Positions 24,029 through 33,155 of a stretch of DNA of 64,000 nt are shown piece by piece (within the stretch, counting starts at the first letter, position 1; each line of letters starts with the position of its first letter). Origin of the DNA: Alphaproteobacteria bacterium (lineage in GTDB: Bacteria; Pseudomonadota; Alphaproteobacteria; Rickettsiales; UBA1997); NCBI GenBank assembly GCA_014190355.1, contig BJGH01000002.1, positions 127,992 to 191,991 of the forward strand, read 5' to 3'. The notes beneath the pieces were generated by a model. The model saw only the letters and a list, made by a program, of their open reading frames with translations. It searched no databases and was not told the origin of the DNA. Both the position numbers and the translations under genes were made by a program.

Positions 24029-25444
24029 ATGGCAAAAAAATTTGATTTATGTGTTATTGGTGCAGGTCCTGGAGGCTATGTTAGTGCAATCCGCGCTTCT
24101 CAACTTGGCTTAAAAGTTGCGATTGTTGAAGCTAATCATTTGGGAGGAATTTGCTTAAATTGGGGATGTATTCCAACTAAGGCCTTGCTTCGTTCTTCTG
24201 AAATCAATCATTTGCTTTATAATCTAGATGCTTTCGGTTTTAGCGCTGAAAAAATAAAATTTGATTTTACAAAAATTATTGAACGCTCGAGAGCGGTATC
24301 AAAAAAACTTAGTACAGGTATAGCCAGTTTAATGAAAAAAAATAAAATTGAAGTTTTTGATGGTTACGCTAAGTTCCTTAACGCCAACAAAATTTCAATA
24401 AGTAAAGATGATAAAATAATCGATGAGATTGAAGCGCAATATTTTGTAATTGCTACTGGGGCAAGAGCTAGAATTGTTAAAGGTCTTGAACCAGATGGTC
24501 AAGATATTTGGACATATCGCGAAGCAATGACCGCCAAAGAATTGCCAAAATCGCTTTTGGTAGTTGGGTCTGGAGCAATCGGTGTTGAATTTGCTTCCTT
24601 TTATCGCAATATGGGTAGTGAAGTAATTCTTATTGAAATGGCTGAAAATATCCTGCCGGTTGAAGATGAAGAAATTTCTAAATTAGCTCGTAAATCCTTT
24701 GAAAAACAGGGTATTAAAATTTTAACCTCTGCGTCTTTGAAATCTTTCAAAAAAAGTAAAGAAGGAGTTATTGCAAATATTGAAATTGCAGGAAAGACTC
24801 AAGAAATTGTTACACAAAAAGTCATCATGGCCATTGGTATTGTTGCCAATGTTGAAAATTTGGGTTTAGAAAATGCCAAAGTAAAAGTTGAACAAGGACG
24901 AATTGAAACTGATAAATATATGTGCACTTCGCAGGCAAATATTTTTGCAATTGGTGATGTTGCAGGTGCGCCTTGGCTTGCTCATAAAGCATCGCATGAA
25001 GGAGTTGTTAGTGCAGAAAAAATTGCTAGCTTAATGAACAAATACGACTCTAAAAAAGTTCATTCTATCAAAAAAGAAAATGTTCCGGGATGCACCTATT
25101 CAATGCCTCAAATCGCTTCAATTGGTTTAACTGAAAAGAAAGCTAAAGAAGCTGGTCGATCAATTAAAGTTGGAAGATTTCCTTATCTTGCTAACGGCAA
25201 AGCCATTGCCATGGGAGAAACTGAAGGTTTGATAAAAGTTATTTTTGATGAAAAAACTTCTGAATTGCTTGGTGCCCATATGTTTGGAGCGGAAGTTACC
25301 GAAATGATCCAAGGTTTTGTAATCGCTAAACAAGCTGAATTAACCGAGGAAGATTTAATGCAAACAATTTTTGCTCATCCAACAATGTCAGAAATGATGC
25401 ATGAAGCTGTGCTTGATGCATATGGAAAAGTTGTTCATATTTAA
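24029..25444 (+). CDS. lpdA: Dihydrolipoyl dehydrogenase (E3)
   Basis: 471 residues. FAD-binding GAGPGGYVSAIRA starts the protein, followed by the redox-active disulfide in GGICLNWGCIPTKALL (Cys42 and Cys47 region). The NAD-binding VVGSGAIGVEFASFY comes next, and the dimer interface with the catalytic HPTMSEMMHE near the end. It reoxidises lipoamide in the pyruvate and 2-oxoglutarate dehydrogenase complexes. No E1 or E2 gene is adjacent. FAD- and NAD-binding parts are complete; no residue appears to be missing. Confidence 0.95.
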   Translation: MAKKFDLCVIGAGPGGYVSAIRASQLGLKVAIVEANHLGGICLNWGCIPTKALLRSSEINHLLYNLDAFGFSAEKIKFDFTKIIERSRAVSKKLSTGIASLMKKNKIEVFDGYAKFLNANKISISKDDKIIDEIEAQYFVIATGARARIVKGLEPDGQDIWTYREAMTAKELPKSLLVVGSGAIGVEFASFYRNMGSEVILIEMAENILPVEDEEISKLARKSFEKQGIKILTSASLKSFKKSKEGVIANIEIAGKTQEIVTQKVIMAIGIVANVENLGLENAKVKVEQGRIETDKYMCTSQANIFAIGDVAGAPWLAHKASHEGVVSAEKIASLMNKYDSKKVHSIKKENVPGCTYSMPQIASIGLTEKKAKEAGRSIKVGRFPYLANGKAIAMGETEGLIKVIFDEKTSELLGAHMFGAEVTEMIQGFVIAKQAELTEEDLMQTIFAHPTMSEMMHEAVLDAYGKVVHI

Positions 25445-25529
25445 ATTTAAATATTATTTAATTTTTAGTAATTATTAAAAAATATTTTATAAAACTAAAA
25501 ATAATTTTATTATTGTTGAGAATTAAATT

Positions 25530-26768
25530 ATGATTAATAACAAGATTAACAATCTCAAAAAACGTAAAGCTAAAGAATTAAGGTTCAAATTTTACGGTAA
25601 AATTGCTATCGCTTTTACTTTAACTTTTTTAGTAATATTGTTCTCTTTAATTTTATGGCGAGCATACCCAGCTCTTTTACGCAGTCAAATTGCCCTTAAT
25701 ATCGATCTTAAAGATTATCAAGCTAATAGCGACTTAGAAAAATTAGATTATAATTTATTAGTTAAGAAAGCTTTAAGAGATAAATTTCAAGAAGCTTTTG
25801 ATCAAACTATTGATCAAAAAGACTTAATCCAATCATATCAAATTCTTAGTAGAATCGCCAGCTTTGAGCTTAAAGAGCAAATTGTCCAAAATCCTCAATT
25901 TCTTGGCTCATCACAACTACTTTGGTTTAGCATGTCTTCAAAGGCTGACATGTATTTTAAGTATAATAATTATGGTAATTTTTCAGCCAAGCAATTGCAA
26001 TTTTTAAGAGATTTAGAAGATGATGGTCATGTTCAACAAGTTTTTAACTGGCAATTTTTTAAAAACGCAGATTCACGCGAAGCAGAAATTGCTGGAATTG
26101 CTGTTGGGCTTGGTGGATCGTTAATGGTAATGTTGATTTTTTTAATTTTAGCCTTTCCAATTGCGGTAATGTGTGCGTTTTATCTTGAAGAATTTGCCAA
26201 GAAAAATCGCCTCACCGATATTATTGAAATCAGTATAAATAATCTTGCAGCAATTCCTTCGATTATTTATGGTTTACTTGGCTTAGTGCTTTATTTACAA
26301 ATAATGCATTTGCCTCGTTCATCGAGTTTAGTAGGGGGGATGACCCTGTTTATGTTGGTTTTGCCAGTAATTATTATTGCCACTCGTAACACTATTCGAT
26401 CAATTCCGCAGACGATCCGTGACGGAGCTTATGGGCTTGGAGCATCTAAATTGCAAGTTACTTTGCACCATTTATTGCCCTTATCAATACCAGGAATAAT
26501 GACAGGAACAATTTTGGCAATTTCACGAGCTTTGGGCGAAACTGCTCCATTGTTAATGATTGGTATGGTTGCTTTTATTGCCGATCCTGCACAAAATTTT
26601 TTCGATCCCGCTACCGTATTGCCAGTGCAAATATTTTTATGGTCAGACTTGCAAGAAAATGGTTTTATAGAAAAAACTGCCTTAGCAATATTAATGTTAT
26701 TGATGATTCTTTTTTTATTCAATTTAACGGCTATTATTTTACGCAAAAAATTTGAAAAAAAATGGTAG
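25530..26768 (+). CDS. pstA: Phosphate ABC transporter permease PstA
   Basis: 412 residues, longer than E. coli PstA (about 296) because of an N-terminal region of the DUF3333 type found in alphaproteobacterial PstA: one membrane helix (about 25-47) and a ~130-residue periplasmic segment. The permease domain follows with several helices, IPSIIYGLLGLVLY, and the EAA-like loop TIRDGAYGLGASKLQVTLHHLLP that contacts PstB. It carries ISRALGETAPLLMIG, a PstA signature. It imports phosphate with PstS (14293), PstC and PstB; the latter two are not in the window. folP follows 33 bases downstream. Confidence 0.92.
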   Translation: MINNKINNLKKRKAKELRFKFYGKIAIAFTLTFLVILFSLILWRAYPALLRSQIALNIDLKDYQANSDLEKLDYNLLVKKALRDKFQEAFDQTIDQKDLIQSYQILSRIASFELKEQIVQNPQFLGSSQLLWFSMSSKADMYFKYNNYGNFSAKQLQFLRDLEDDGHVQQVFNWQFFKNADSREAEIAGIAVGLGGSLMVMLIFLILAFPIAVMCAFYLEEFAKKNRLTDIIEISINNLAAIPSIIYGLLGLVLYLQIMHLPRSSSLVGGMTLFMLVLPVIIIATRNTIRSIPQTIRDGAYGLGASKLQVTLHHLLPLSIPGIMTGTILAISRALGETAPLLMIGMVAFIADPAQNFFDPATVLPVQIFLWSDLQENGFIEKTALAILMLLMILFLFNLTAIILRKKFEKKW

Positions 26769-26801
26769 AGAAAATTTGCTAGAAATTTAAAAAAATTGAT
26801 A

Positions 26802-27617
26802 ATGACTCATACGAAAATTGTTGGTATTCTCAATCTCACTCCTGATTCATTTAGCGATGGTGGAAAATTTTTTGATGACAAATCAGCGATTGCTCATTTA
26901 AGAAAAATGCTTAACGATAACGCAAATGTTATTGATATTGGCGCAGAATCAACCCGTCCCAACGCGGAAATTCTTAGTGCTGATCTAGAGTTTTCTAGGC
27001 TAGAAAATATTTTGCCAGAAATAATTTATCATGTTAAAGTTTTTAATCAAAAACATCAAAAACAAGTTAAAACCAGTATCGATTCATATCATTTCACAAC
27101 TATTGTTAAGGCTTATGAAATGGGAGTTGACATGATTAATGATGTTAGCGGATTAATTGATAAAAAAATAATAGAATTTATTGCTAATAAAAATCTTACC
27201 ACAACTTTGATGCACAATCTAGCGATCCATGCTAATAGTGATGTTGTTGTTAATCAAGATTTGAATATCAACAAAGAGATAATCAATTGGGCTTCACAAA
27301 AAATTAAATTTCTTGAGCAATTTGGTGTTAAAAAATCGCAATTAATTTTTGATCCTGGGATTGGTTTTGCTAAAAATGCTCGTCAATCTATACGGATTTT
27401 GAAAAGTATTGAACAATATCGAATTTTAGGCTTACCACTCTATGTTGGCCATTCTAAAAAAAGTTGTCTAGATGCTTTAGATATATCTGGAGATCGTTCA
27501 ACCAAAACCATTGAAATTAGTAAATATCTTGCTCAAAAACAAGTTGATTATATAAGGGTACATGATGTTTTAGAAAATTATTTGGCAATTAACCAAAGCT
27601 ATCTTAAAAATAACTAA
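26802..27617 (+). CDS. folP: Dihydropteroate synthase
   Basis: 271 residues from the ATG at 26802; a TTG two codons earlier is in frame but less likely. Signature segments are VGILNLTPDSFSDGG (pterin and Mg binding), DIGAESTRPNAE, SIDSYHF, NDVSGL, IFDPGIGFAKN and VGHSKKS, all normal for DHPS. It condenses p-aminobenzoate with hydroxymethyl-dihydropterin pyrophosphate in folate synthesis. folB, folK and others are not adjacent. The MTHTKIVGI opening is short but fits the family. Confidence 0.94.
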   Translation: MTHTKIVGILNLTPDSFSDGGKFFDDKSAIAHLRKMLNDNANVIDIGAESTRPNAEILSADLEFSRLENILPEIIYHVKVFNQKHQKQVKTSIDSYHFTTIVKAYEMGVDMINDVSGLIDKKIIEFIANKNLTTTLMHNLAIHANSDVVVNQDLNINKEIINWASQKIKFLEQFGVKKSQLIFDPGIGFAKNARQSIRILKSIEQYRILGLPLYVGHSKKSCLDALDISGDRSTKTIEISKYLAQKQVDYIRVHDVLENYLAINQSYLKNN

Positions 27618-27643
27618 AATAATAAATTAATTTTGTACCCTTG

Positions 27644-27686
27644 AAAATATTTGTAAAAAAACTAGATATTATTTTACAGATATTTT
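27644..27686 (+). terminator. Stem-loop after folP, possible terminator
   Basis: A 15-base stem (27644-27658 with 27672-27686, one G-T pair) lies 27 bases past the folP stop. It is made almost only of A-T pairs and has no T run after it, so it is a weak candidate for an intrinsic terminator. Confidence 0.35.
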
Positions 27687-27877
27687 AAATTCAATTAAGA
27701 CGTTTTAAATAAAGTTAAAATAAAATTCATTAGAGTTTAAAAATGATGCGATAACGCTATATCTTCATGTTATGAGCAATATCAAGCAAAAAAATACAAC
27801 AATTTAATTTTTAAATATTATTAACTTAAAATAATAACTAATTAAAAATAATTAATATTAACATTAAATATAAATAT

Positions 27878-29839
27878 ATGTCAAAAGTTATTGGAATCGA
27901 TTTAGGAACAACAAACTCCTGCGTTGCTATCATGGAAGGAAAAACTAGTACCAAAGTAATTGAAAATGCCGAAGGGGCAAGAACCACTCCGTCAATTGTA
28001 GGTTTTTTAGCAAATGGCGAAAGAGTTGTTGGTGCACCAGCAAAAAGACAAGCTGTTACCAATCCACAAAACACTATCTTTGGAATTAAAAGATTAATTG
28101 GCCGAAGACACGACGATCCAATGACCGAAAAGGATAAAGGCTTGGTTCCATACAAAATAGTGGCTTCTGCCAATAACGATGCATGGGTTGAAGTAAAAGG
28201 TGAAAAATATTCACCAAGTCAAATTTCAGCTTTTACATTGATAAAAATGAAAGAAACTGCCGAAAGCTACTTAGGTGAAAAAGTTGATAAAGCAGTAATC
28301 ACTGTTCCCGCTTATTTTAATGATTCACAGCGTCAAGCTACTAAAGATGCTGGACGAATTGCTGGTCTAGAAGTTTTAAGAATTATCAACGAACCAACCG
28401 CTGCCGCTCTTGCCTATGGCTTTGAAAAGAAAAATGGTCAAACTATTGTTGTTTATGATTTGGGTGGTGGAACTTTTGACGTTTCTGTTTTGGAAATTGG
28501 TGACGGTGTTTTCGAGGTTAAAGCTACCAATGGCGATACCTTCCTTGGTGGTGAAGATTTCGATATGAGAATTTTAAAGCATCTTAGCGACGAATTTAAA
28601 AAAGAATCAGGTGTTGATTTGTCAAAAGATCCACTAGCTTTACAGCGTTTAAAAGAAGCTGCAGAGAAAGCTAAAATCGAGCTATCTTCAACCCTTGAAA
28701 CTGAAATTAACTTGCCATATATCACTGCTGATGCAAGTGGTCCTAAGCACCTCAATGTTAAATTAACTCGCGCTAAACTTGAACAATTAGTTGATGATTT
28801 AATCGAAAGAACTATCAAGCCTTGCGAAAATGCTTTGCAAGACTCGGGTTTAAAAGCTTCAGATATTGATGAAGTAATCTTGGTGGGGGGAATGACAAGA
28901 ATGCCAAAAGTTATCGAAACCGCTAAAAAACTTTTTGGTAAAGAGCCAAACCGCAGTGTTAACCCTGACGAAGTTGTGGCAATTGGTGCTGCAATCCAAG
29001 GTGCAGTTTTACAAGGTGATGTTAAAGATGTGTTATTGCTTGATGTTACCCCATTATCACTTGGCATTGAAACAGCAGGGGGAGTTTTTACGCGCTTAAT
29101 TGATCGTAACACTACGATTCCTACCAATAAAAGCCAAGTATTTTCAACTGCATCGGACAGCCAAACAGCTGTTACCATTAAAGTTTTTCAAGGTGAAAGA
29201 GATATTGCTAGCCATAATAAAATGCTCGGCGAATTTAACCTTGAAGGAATTCCACCAGCTCCGCGCGGCATGCCTCAAATCGAAGTTACTTTTGATATTG
29301 ATGCTAACGGGGTGGTAAAAGTTTCTGCTAAGGATAAAGCCACCAATAAAGAGCAGCAAATTCGCATTCAATCATCAGGTGGTTTATCTGAAGCGGAGAT
29401 TAAGAAAATGATGCAAGATGCAGAAGCAAATGCTTCAGCTGATAAAGCTCGTAAAGAAAAAATCGAAGCAAAAAATCACGCTGATTCAGCAGTTTACGAA
29501 ACTGAAAAATCGCTTCGTGAACATGGCGATAAGGTTGATTCTCCAACCAAATCAGAAATCGAAGAACAACTGAAAAAAGTTAAAGAATTAATTGCTAATG
29601 AGGAAAGCGAAGCTGAAGCCCTAAAATCTGCTACTGAGAAATTAATGCAAGCCTCAATGAAGCTTGGTGAAGCGATTTATAAAGCTTCTCAGAGTTCAGC
29701 AAATTCCAGCACTTCTTCTGCCCACAGCGATTCATCAGCTAATGAAAACTCATCTTCAGCAAACAAAGATGATAATGCAAAAGTTGTTGATGCTGAATAT
29801 GAAGAAGTTAAAGACGATAAAAAAGAAGAAAAGAAATAA
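27878..29839 (+). CDS. dnaK: Chaperone protein DnaK (Hsp70)
   Basis: 653 residues. The ATPase domain starts [16 protein letters not shown] and includes [29 protein letters not shown] and [12 protein letters not shown]. The interdomain linker [16 protein letters not shown] is intact. The substrate domain has [14 protein letters not shown] and [21 protein letters not shown]. The lid ends in a Ser/Asn-rich stretch and [10 protein letters not shown], the usual C-terminal tail. It works with DnaJ and GrpE (grpE is at 3471). dnaJ, normally next, is not downstream; a clear terminator follows instead. Confidence 0.98.
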   Translation: MSKVIGIDLGTTNSCVAIMEGKTSTKVIENAEGARTTPSIVGFLANGERVVGAPAKRQAVTNPQNTIFGIKRLIGRRHDDPMTEKDKGLVPYKIVASANNDAWVEVKGEKYSPSQISAFTLIKMKETAESYLGEKVDKAVITVPAYFNDSQRQATKDAGRIAGLEVLRIINEPTAAALAYGFEKKNGQTIVVYDLGGGTFDVSVLEIGDGVFEVKATNGDTFLGGEDFDMRILKHLSDEFKKESGVDLSKDPLALQRLKEAAEKAKIELSSTLETEINLPYITADASGPKHLNVKLTRAKLEQLVDDLIERTIKPCENALQDSGLKASDIDEVILVGGMTRMPKVIETAKKLFGKEPNRSVNPDEVVAIGAAIQGAVLQGDVKDVLLLDVTPLSLGIETAGGVFTRLIDRNTTIPTNKSQVFSTASDSQTAVTIKVFQGERDIASHNKMLGEFNLEGIPPAPRGMPQIEVTFDIDANGVVKVSAKDKATNKEQQIRIQSSGGLSEAEIKKMMQDAEANASADKARKEKIEAKNHADSAVYETEKSLREHGDKVDSPTKSEIEEQLKKVKELIANEESEAEALKSATEKLMQASMKLGEAIYKASQSSANSSTSSAHSDSSANENSSSANKDDNAKVVDAEYEEVKDDKKEEKK

Positions 29840-29854
29840 CTTCATCAACTTTTT

Positions 29855-29898
29855 AAAAAATTATGCCAAGGCTTTAGGGTTTTGGCATAATTTTTTTT
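29855..29898 (+). terminator. Rho-independent terminator of dnaK
   Basis: TTATGCCAA and TTGGCATAA form a perfect stem around a GC-containing loop, followed by eight T. It begins about 16 bases past the dnaK stop and shows that dnaK is not cotranscribed with a downstream dnaJ. Confidence 0.9.
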
Positions 29899-30361
29899 AG
29901 AAAAATAAGCTTATATGATAAAAAATTATTAAAAAAAACTTAATAATTTAATCTTTGATATCCCGCCATTTATTGCGATGTATTATTAACTTCCTAAAAT
30001 TACGACTTTACCTAATGCATCAATACATAGTTAAGATAATAAAAATTAGGATTTTTTATTTTTACTTAAGAAATTAATTTTAGATCAATAAGAATTAATT
30101 GAAAAAATAATTATTCTATAACTATTACTAATAACTATTTTTTCATTTTATTACTATTGGTCAAATCATAATTGTTTTTGAAATTTTTTGCCATTATTGT
30201 GTTTATCTTGTTAACTATATTTTTATCACCATTTCAATTTTAAATTAGTTTTCTTTGTAATTAATTGCGGTAATTTTATCTTGAAGACCTCAAGAAATAT
30301 ATAATGATCATGTAAAGATTGCTATCAAAACTTTGTGATAATAATAAATTTAAATTTGAAG
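29899..30361. other. Gene-free stretch after dnaK
   Basis: About 460 very AT-rich bases with no ORF, RNA or repeat that could be recognised. It ends at the promoter candidate of the regulator module. Confidence 0.5.
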
Positions 30362-30370
30362 TGATATAAT
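30362..30370 (+). promoter_or_regulatory. Extended -10 promoter candidate for the XRE-receiver module
   Basis: TGATATAAT matches TGnTATAAT exactly and ends 20 bases before the ATG of the regulator gene. That would give a leader of roughly a dozen bases and little room for a ribosome binding site, in line with the absence of a visible Shine-Dalgarno. Confidence 0.4.
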
Positions 30371-30390
30371 TAAAAAAATGCTAAAATTTC

Positions 30391-30837
30391 ATGGAAAATT
30401 TTTTAAAAAAAATCCGTCAAGATAGAAAAATACGACAGAGTGAGTTAGCGCAAAAGGTTGGAGTTAGTAAACAACTTATCAATGGTTTTGAAAATAACCG
30501 AAGCGGTATTTCTAATGATGTTTTAAAAAAAATATCAAAAGCTTTAGAAGTTAGCCCTGATGCTATTCTTACTGGCAAATCACGCACCCCTTTCGATGAG
30601 AATGGTCGCAAACAGCTTAGTGAGGCAATGAATTTAACCTTTAAAAATTATGGCGAAGAATTCGATAAAGAAACAATTGTAAAGATTGCCACTGAATTAT
30701 ATGCGTTAATGGTTGATTTTGATAGTCTAAAAAGTGATTCTGAAAAAAAGAATTTTAAAAGATCATTGGCAGATAAAATTGCAATTGGTCTTGCTTCAAA
30801 AACTTTTCTTAATGAAAAAAAAATTAAAAGATTATGA
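30391..30837 (+). CDS. XRE-family helix-turn-helix regulator
   Basis: 148 residues. The N-terminal 60 residues are a Cro/CI-type HTH: LKKIRQDRKIRQSELAQKVG, then VSKQLINGFENNRSG as the recognition helix, and LKKISKALEVSPDAIL. The C-terminal half is helical with no recognised domain (KETIVKIATELYALMVDFDSL). Its stop overlaps the next gene by 4 bases (ATGA), and a stand-alone receiver gene follows 2 bases later, so the three look like one operon. Target genes are unknown. The module resembles none of the well-known two-component layouts, since no histidine kinase is present. Confidence 0.85.
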   Translation: MENFLKKIRQDRKIRQSELAQKVGVSKQLINGFENNRSGISNDVLKKISKALEVSPDAILTGKSRTPFDENGRKQLSEAMNLTFKNYGEEFDKETIVKIATELYALMVDFDSLKSDSEKKNFKRSLADKIAIGLASKTFLNEKKIKRL

Positions 30838-31046
30838 GCATTAAAAGAAAAAAATTAGCTAAAAAAGAATTAGAAAAAATCTATGATAATCGCTTCAAAT
30901 GGTTGCAAGCCGGAAGGGTTTTACATGGAAGATTAAACAACTCACTTGAAGATAATCCGCGCTTGAAATTAATTTTAAAGCTGTCATTATTTGCTAATGT
31001 TGGTATCTGGCTGACACTTTATTTTGTTACTTTAAAAATTGTCTAA
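30834..31046 (+). CDS. Small protein with one C-terminal membrane helix, unknown
   Basis: 70 residues. A strongly basic first half (MSIKRKKLAKKELEKI) is followed by a hydrophobic helix at about 46-68 (LSLFANVGIWLTLYFVTLKIV). That pattern fits a tail-anchored inner-membrane protein with its N-terminus in the cytoplasm. It overlaps the HTH regulator by 4 bases and precedes the receiver gene by 2, so translational coupling is likely. No family recognised. Confidence 0.65.
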   Translation: MSIKRKKLAKKELEKIYDNRFKWLQAGRVLHGRLNNSLEDNPRLKLILKLSLFANVGIWLTLYFVTLKIV

Positions 31047-31048
31047 TT

Positions 31049-31465
31049 ATGACTGAAAAAAAATATCTCCTTTATGTTGAAGACGAAGAATTTCAAGCTA
31101 AGCTTTTTGCCCATATATTAGAAGGTGAAATGGCTGAATATGGTTATGGTGTAGAAATCTTAAGCAGCGGCATGGATTTTTTAAACTTTCTTGCTGGCGA
31201 AAAAGAGCTTAATATTAAAAGAGAACAGATCGGTTTAGTTTTGCTTGATCTGTCAATGCATGATATCTCTGGTATGCAGATTTTGCGAAATCTCAAGCGT
31301 TATGACTTTGATATTCCTATCGCGGTATTTAGCGCAAGAGATGATAAATATGTTGTTGATGAAGTTAAAAAACTTGGAGCAGTTGAATATTTCGTTAAAG
31401 GTAAAGATCTCGAAGAGCTTCAGCGAATCAAGAAATTTATCATAAAAAAAATGCAAGACTCTTAA
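31049..31465 (+). CDS. Stand-alone response regulator receiver protein
   Basis: 138 residues, a receiver domain only. The acidic pocket is Glu11/Asp12/Glu13 (LYVEDEEF), the phosphorylation site is Asp67 (LVLLDLSM), Ser95 is in IAVFSARDD and Lys117 in YFVKGKD. All key residues are kept, so it should accept a phosphoryl group. There is no output domain; it probably acts by protein contact, perhaps with the HTH protein of the same operon (inference). No kinase is adjacent. It converges with pgeF only 11 bases away. Confidence 0.9.
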   Translation: MTEKKYLLYVEDEEFQAKLFAHILEGEMAEYGYGVEILSSGMDFLNFLAGEKELNIKREQIGLVLLDLSMHDISGMQILRNLKRYDFDIPIAVFSARDDKYVVDEVKKLGAVEYFVKGKDLEELQRIKKFIIKKMQDS

Positions 31466-31476
31466 ATTTTTTAGCT

Positions 31477-32166
31477 TTAGTTAATTACAACTACCGCAAT
31501 ATTTCTCCCGCAATCACCTAGCCCCTGATGGTTTGCCCTTCGATAACTAAAATAATTTGAAGAGCTGGGATAGGTGTCAATTTTTAGATTTTCAATTTTT
31601 GTTATTCCTAGATTTTTGATTTTTCTTTCAACATATTCGCAAAGATCAAACAAAAGTTTGTCTGACCTTGGAGATTCTTTAAAAAAAACCTTGTTTATAG
31701 GATCTTCATTGATAAAATCTTGATAAAAGTCCAGAGAAATCTCATAAGAATCCTGCTGAATCATTGGTCCAATTTTTGCTGAAATTTTTTTAGCACCAAG
31801 TTTCTTCATTTCTTTAAAAGTTTCTTCAATAATACCAAGCTTAGCTCCTCGCCATCCAGCATGGCACGCCCCAATAATTTTGTTTTGATCATCAAAAAAT
31901 AAGATTGGAGAGCAGTCTGCAGTAACTATTGCCAAAACCACTTCAACTAAATTTGTTACAATCCCGTCAGCCTTGGGTAGGTTTTGTTCACCGTAAATTT
32001 TAGATTTATCATCAATAACAATAACTTGATTAGAGTGAATTTGATCGATCATCAAAATATTTTGGAAATTAAATTGGAGATTTTTCAAATTTAAAGCTAA
32101 GTTATCTCGGTTTTTTAGTGCTCTGTCAACTATGCAATTTTTGCCAAAAAAATGAGTTTTAATCAT
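31477..32166 (-). CDS. pgeF: Laccase-domain protein PgeF (YfiH family)
   Basis: 229 residues. The YfiH/DUF152 signature is present: MIDQIHSN, KADGIVTNLVEVVLAIVTADCSPILFFD, then GACHAGWRGAKLG, and KIGPMIQQDSYEI. The metal-binding His, Cys and His of the family (in IHSN, TADCSP and CHAGWRG) are all in place. E. coli PgeF corrects misincorporated serine in peptidoglycan precursors; other members were described as polyphenol oxidases or purine enzymes. Last gene in the fur-HExxH-thrB-pgeF operon, 3 bases after thrB. Confidence 0.92.
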   Translation of the reverse strand: MIKTHFFGKNCIVDRALKNRDNLALNLKNLQFNFQNILMIDQIHSNQVIVIDDKSKIYGEQNLPKADGIVTNLVEVVLAIVTADCSPILFFDDQNKIIGACHAGWRGAKLGIIEETFKEMKKLGAKKISAKIGPMIQQDSYEISLDFYQDFINEDPINKVFFKESPRSDKLLFDLCEYVERKIKNLGITKIENLKIDTYPSSSNYFSYRRANHQGLGDCGRNIAVVVIN

Positions 32167-32169
32167 AAA

Positions 32170-33150
32170 TTAATTTATTATCTGTTGTTTAAAATAACGA
32201 AATTTTTCAAGATATTCTTGCGGATCCTTGATTTTGACCAATGAATTTTTGTTAGTAAAAAACATATCATGAAGTCTGGTAAGTAAAAATCTTAAACTTG
32301 CAGTAGTTAAAGCAATATTTAAGAATTTTTTTTCATAATTATTAATTTCTCTTACTTTTTGATAGGAATCAAGCATATTTAAAAATTTTTCATTATTAAA
32401 TTTTGTTTGATCAAAACACCAAGCATTAACGGTAATTGCAAGGTCGTAGATCAATAAATCATTGCCTGCAAAATAAAAATCAATTACTCCTGTTAAATTC
32501 TGCTGATCATCAAAAAAAACATTATCAGCAAATAAATCAAGGTGAACAGGATGGCTTGGCATTTGTTGATTATAATTTTTTTGCCACAAAGAACCTAAAA
32601 GCTCTATACCGTCAGCAATTTCAATATCTAAGCCTTTTTGATATTCAGGCAAATTCTTGGCAAATTTATTGAATAAATTTTGAAAATTATTGATCCCTAA
32701 GTCATTGTTGCGATAGCCTTTGAAATCACTAACTGCTAAATGCATTTTGGCAAGAACTTGCCCCACTTCCTGACAATGCTTATTAGTGATGTTTAGATAA
32801 TATCCTTGTTGATTAGCCTGAAGAGTTTTGCCATTTAAAAAACTAACAATTACTGAATCTTTATTGACAAGTTTTGTTATGAACTGGTTATTATTATCGG
32901 CAATTGGCTTAGGGCAAGAAATATTTTTTTGAGCCAAATGTTCTTTTAAATTTATAAAAAAAGGTAGATCTTGATGATTAATTCTTTTTTCAAAAATCGT
33001 TAAAATGAATTTGTTTTGAGTGGTATGAATTATAAAATTCGAATTATCGATACCATCAATAATTTCGGTAACTTTAAGTAATTCACCTAGATGATAATTT
33101 GTTAAATGTTGCTGTAATTGTGAAGTAGTTATTTTAGTATAAACTGCCAT
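32170..33150 (-). CDS. thrB: Homoserine kinase (ThrB, aminoglycoside phosphotransferase-like type)
   Basis: 326 residues. It opens MAVYTKITTSQLQQHL, the characteristic start of alphaproteobacterial ThrB. Then come GIDNSNFIIHT and KFILTIFEKR (nucleotide-binding lobe), the catalytic loop SHPVHLDLFADNVFF, and the metal-binding segment VIDFYFAGNDLLIYDLA. The Brenner-like HxDxxxxN is intact. It phosphorylates homoserine on the way to threonine. With the aspartokinase at 62310 this suggests threonine synthesis from aspartate; homoserine dehydrogenase and thrC are not in the window. Choline/aminoglycoside kinases are related folds but lack this N-terminus. Confidence 0.88.
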   Translation of the reverse strand: MAVYTKITTSQLQQHLTNYHLGELLKVTEIIDGIDNSNFIIHTTQNKFILTIFEKRINHQDLPFFINLKEHLAQKNISCPKPIADNNNQFITKLVNKDSVIVSFLNGKTLQANQQGYYLNITNKHCQEVGQVLAKMHLAVSDFKGYRNNDLGINNFQNLFNKFAKNLPEYQKGLDIEIADGIELLGSLWQKNYNQQMPSHPVHLDLFADNVFFDDQQNLTGVIDFYFAGNDLLIYDLAITVNAWCFDQTKFNNEKFLNMLDSYQKVREINNYEKKFLNIALTTASLRFLLTRLHDMFFTNKNSLVKIKDPQEYLEKFRYFKQQIIN

Positions 33151-33155
33151 AAATT

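Noticed and set aside
27618-27877. A heat-shock (sigma-32) promoter upstream of dnaK, from TTGAAA at 27641
   Set aside because: The motif overlaps the folP stem-loop, is over 200 bases from the start, and has no matching -10.
28453-29178. A 241-codon open frame antisense to dnaK
   Set aside because: It lies wholly within a strongly conserved dnaK; its residue mix is Ser/Thr/Pro/Lys-heavy as expected from reading coding DNA backwards. Shadow ORF.
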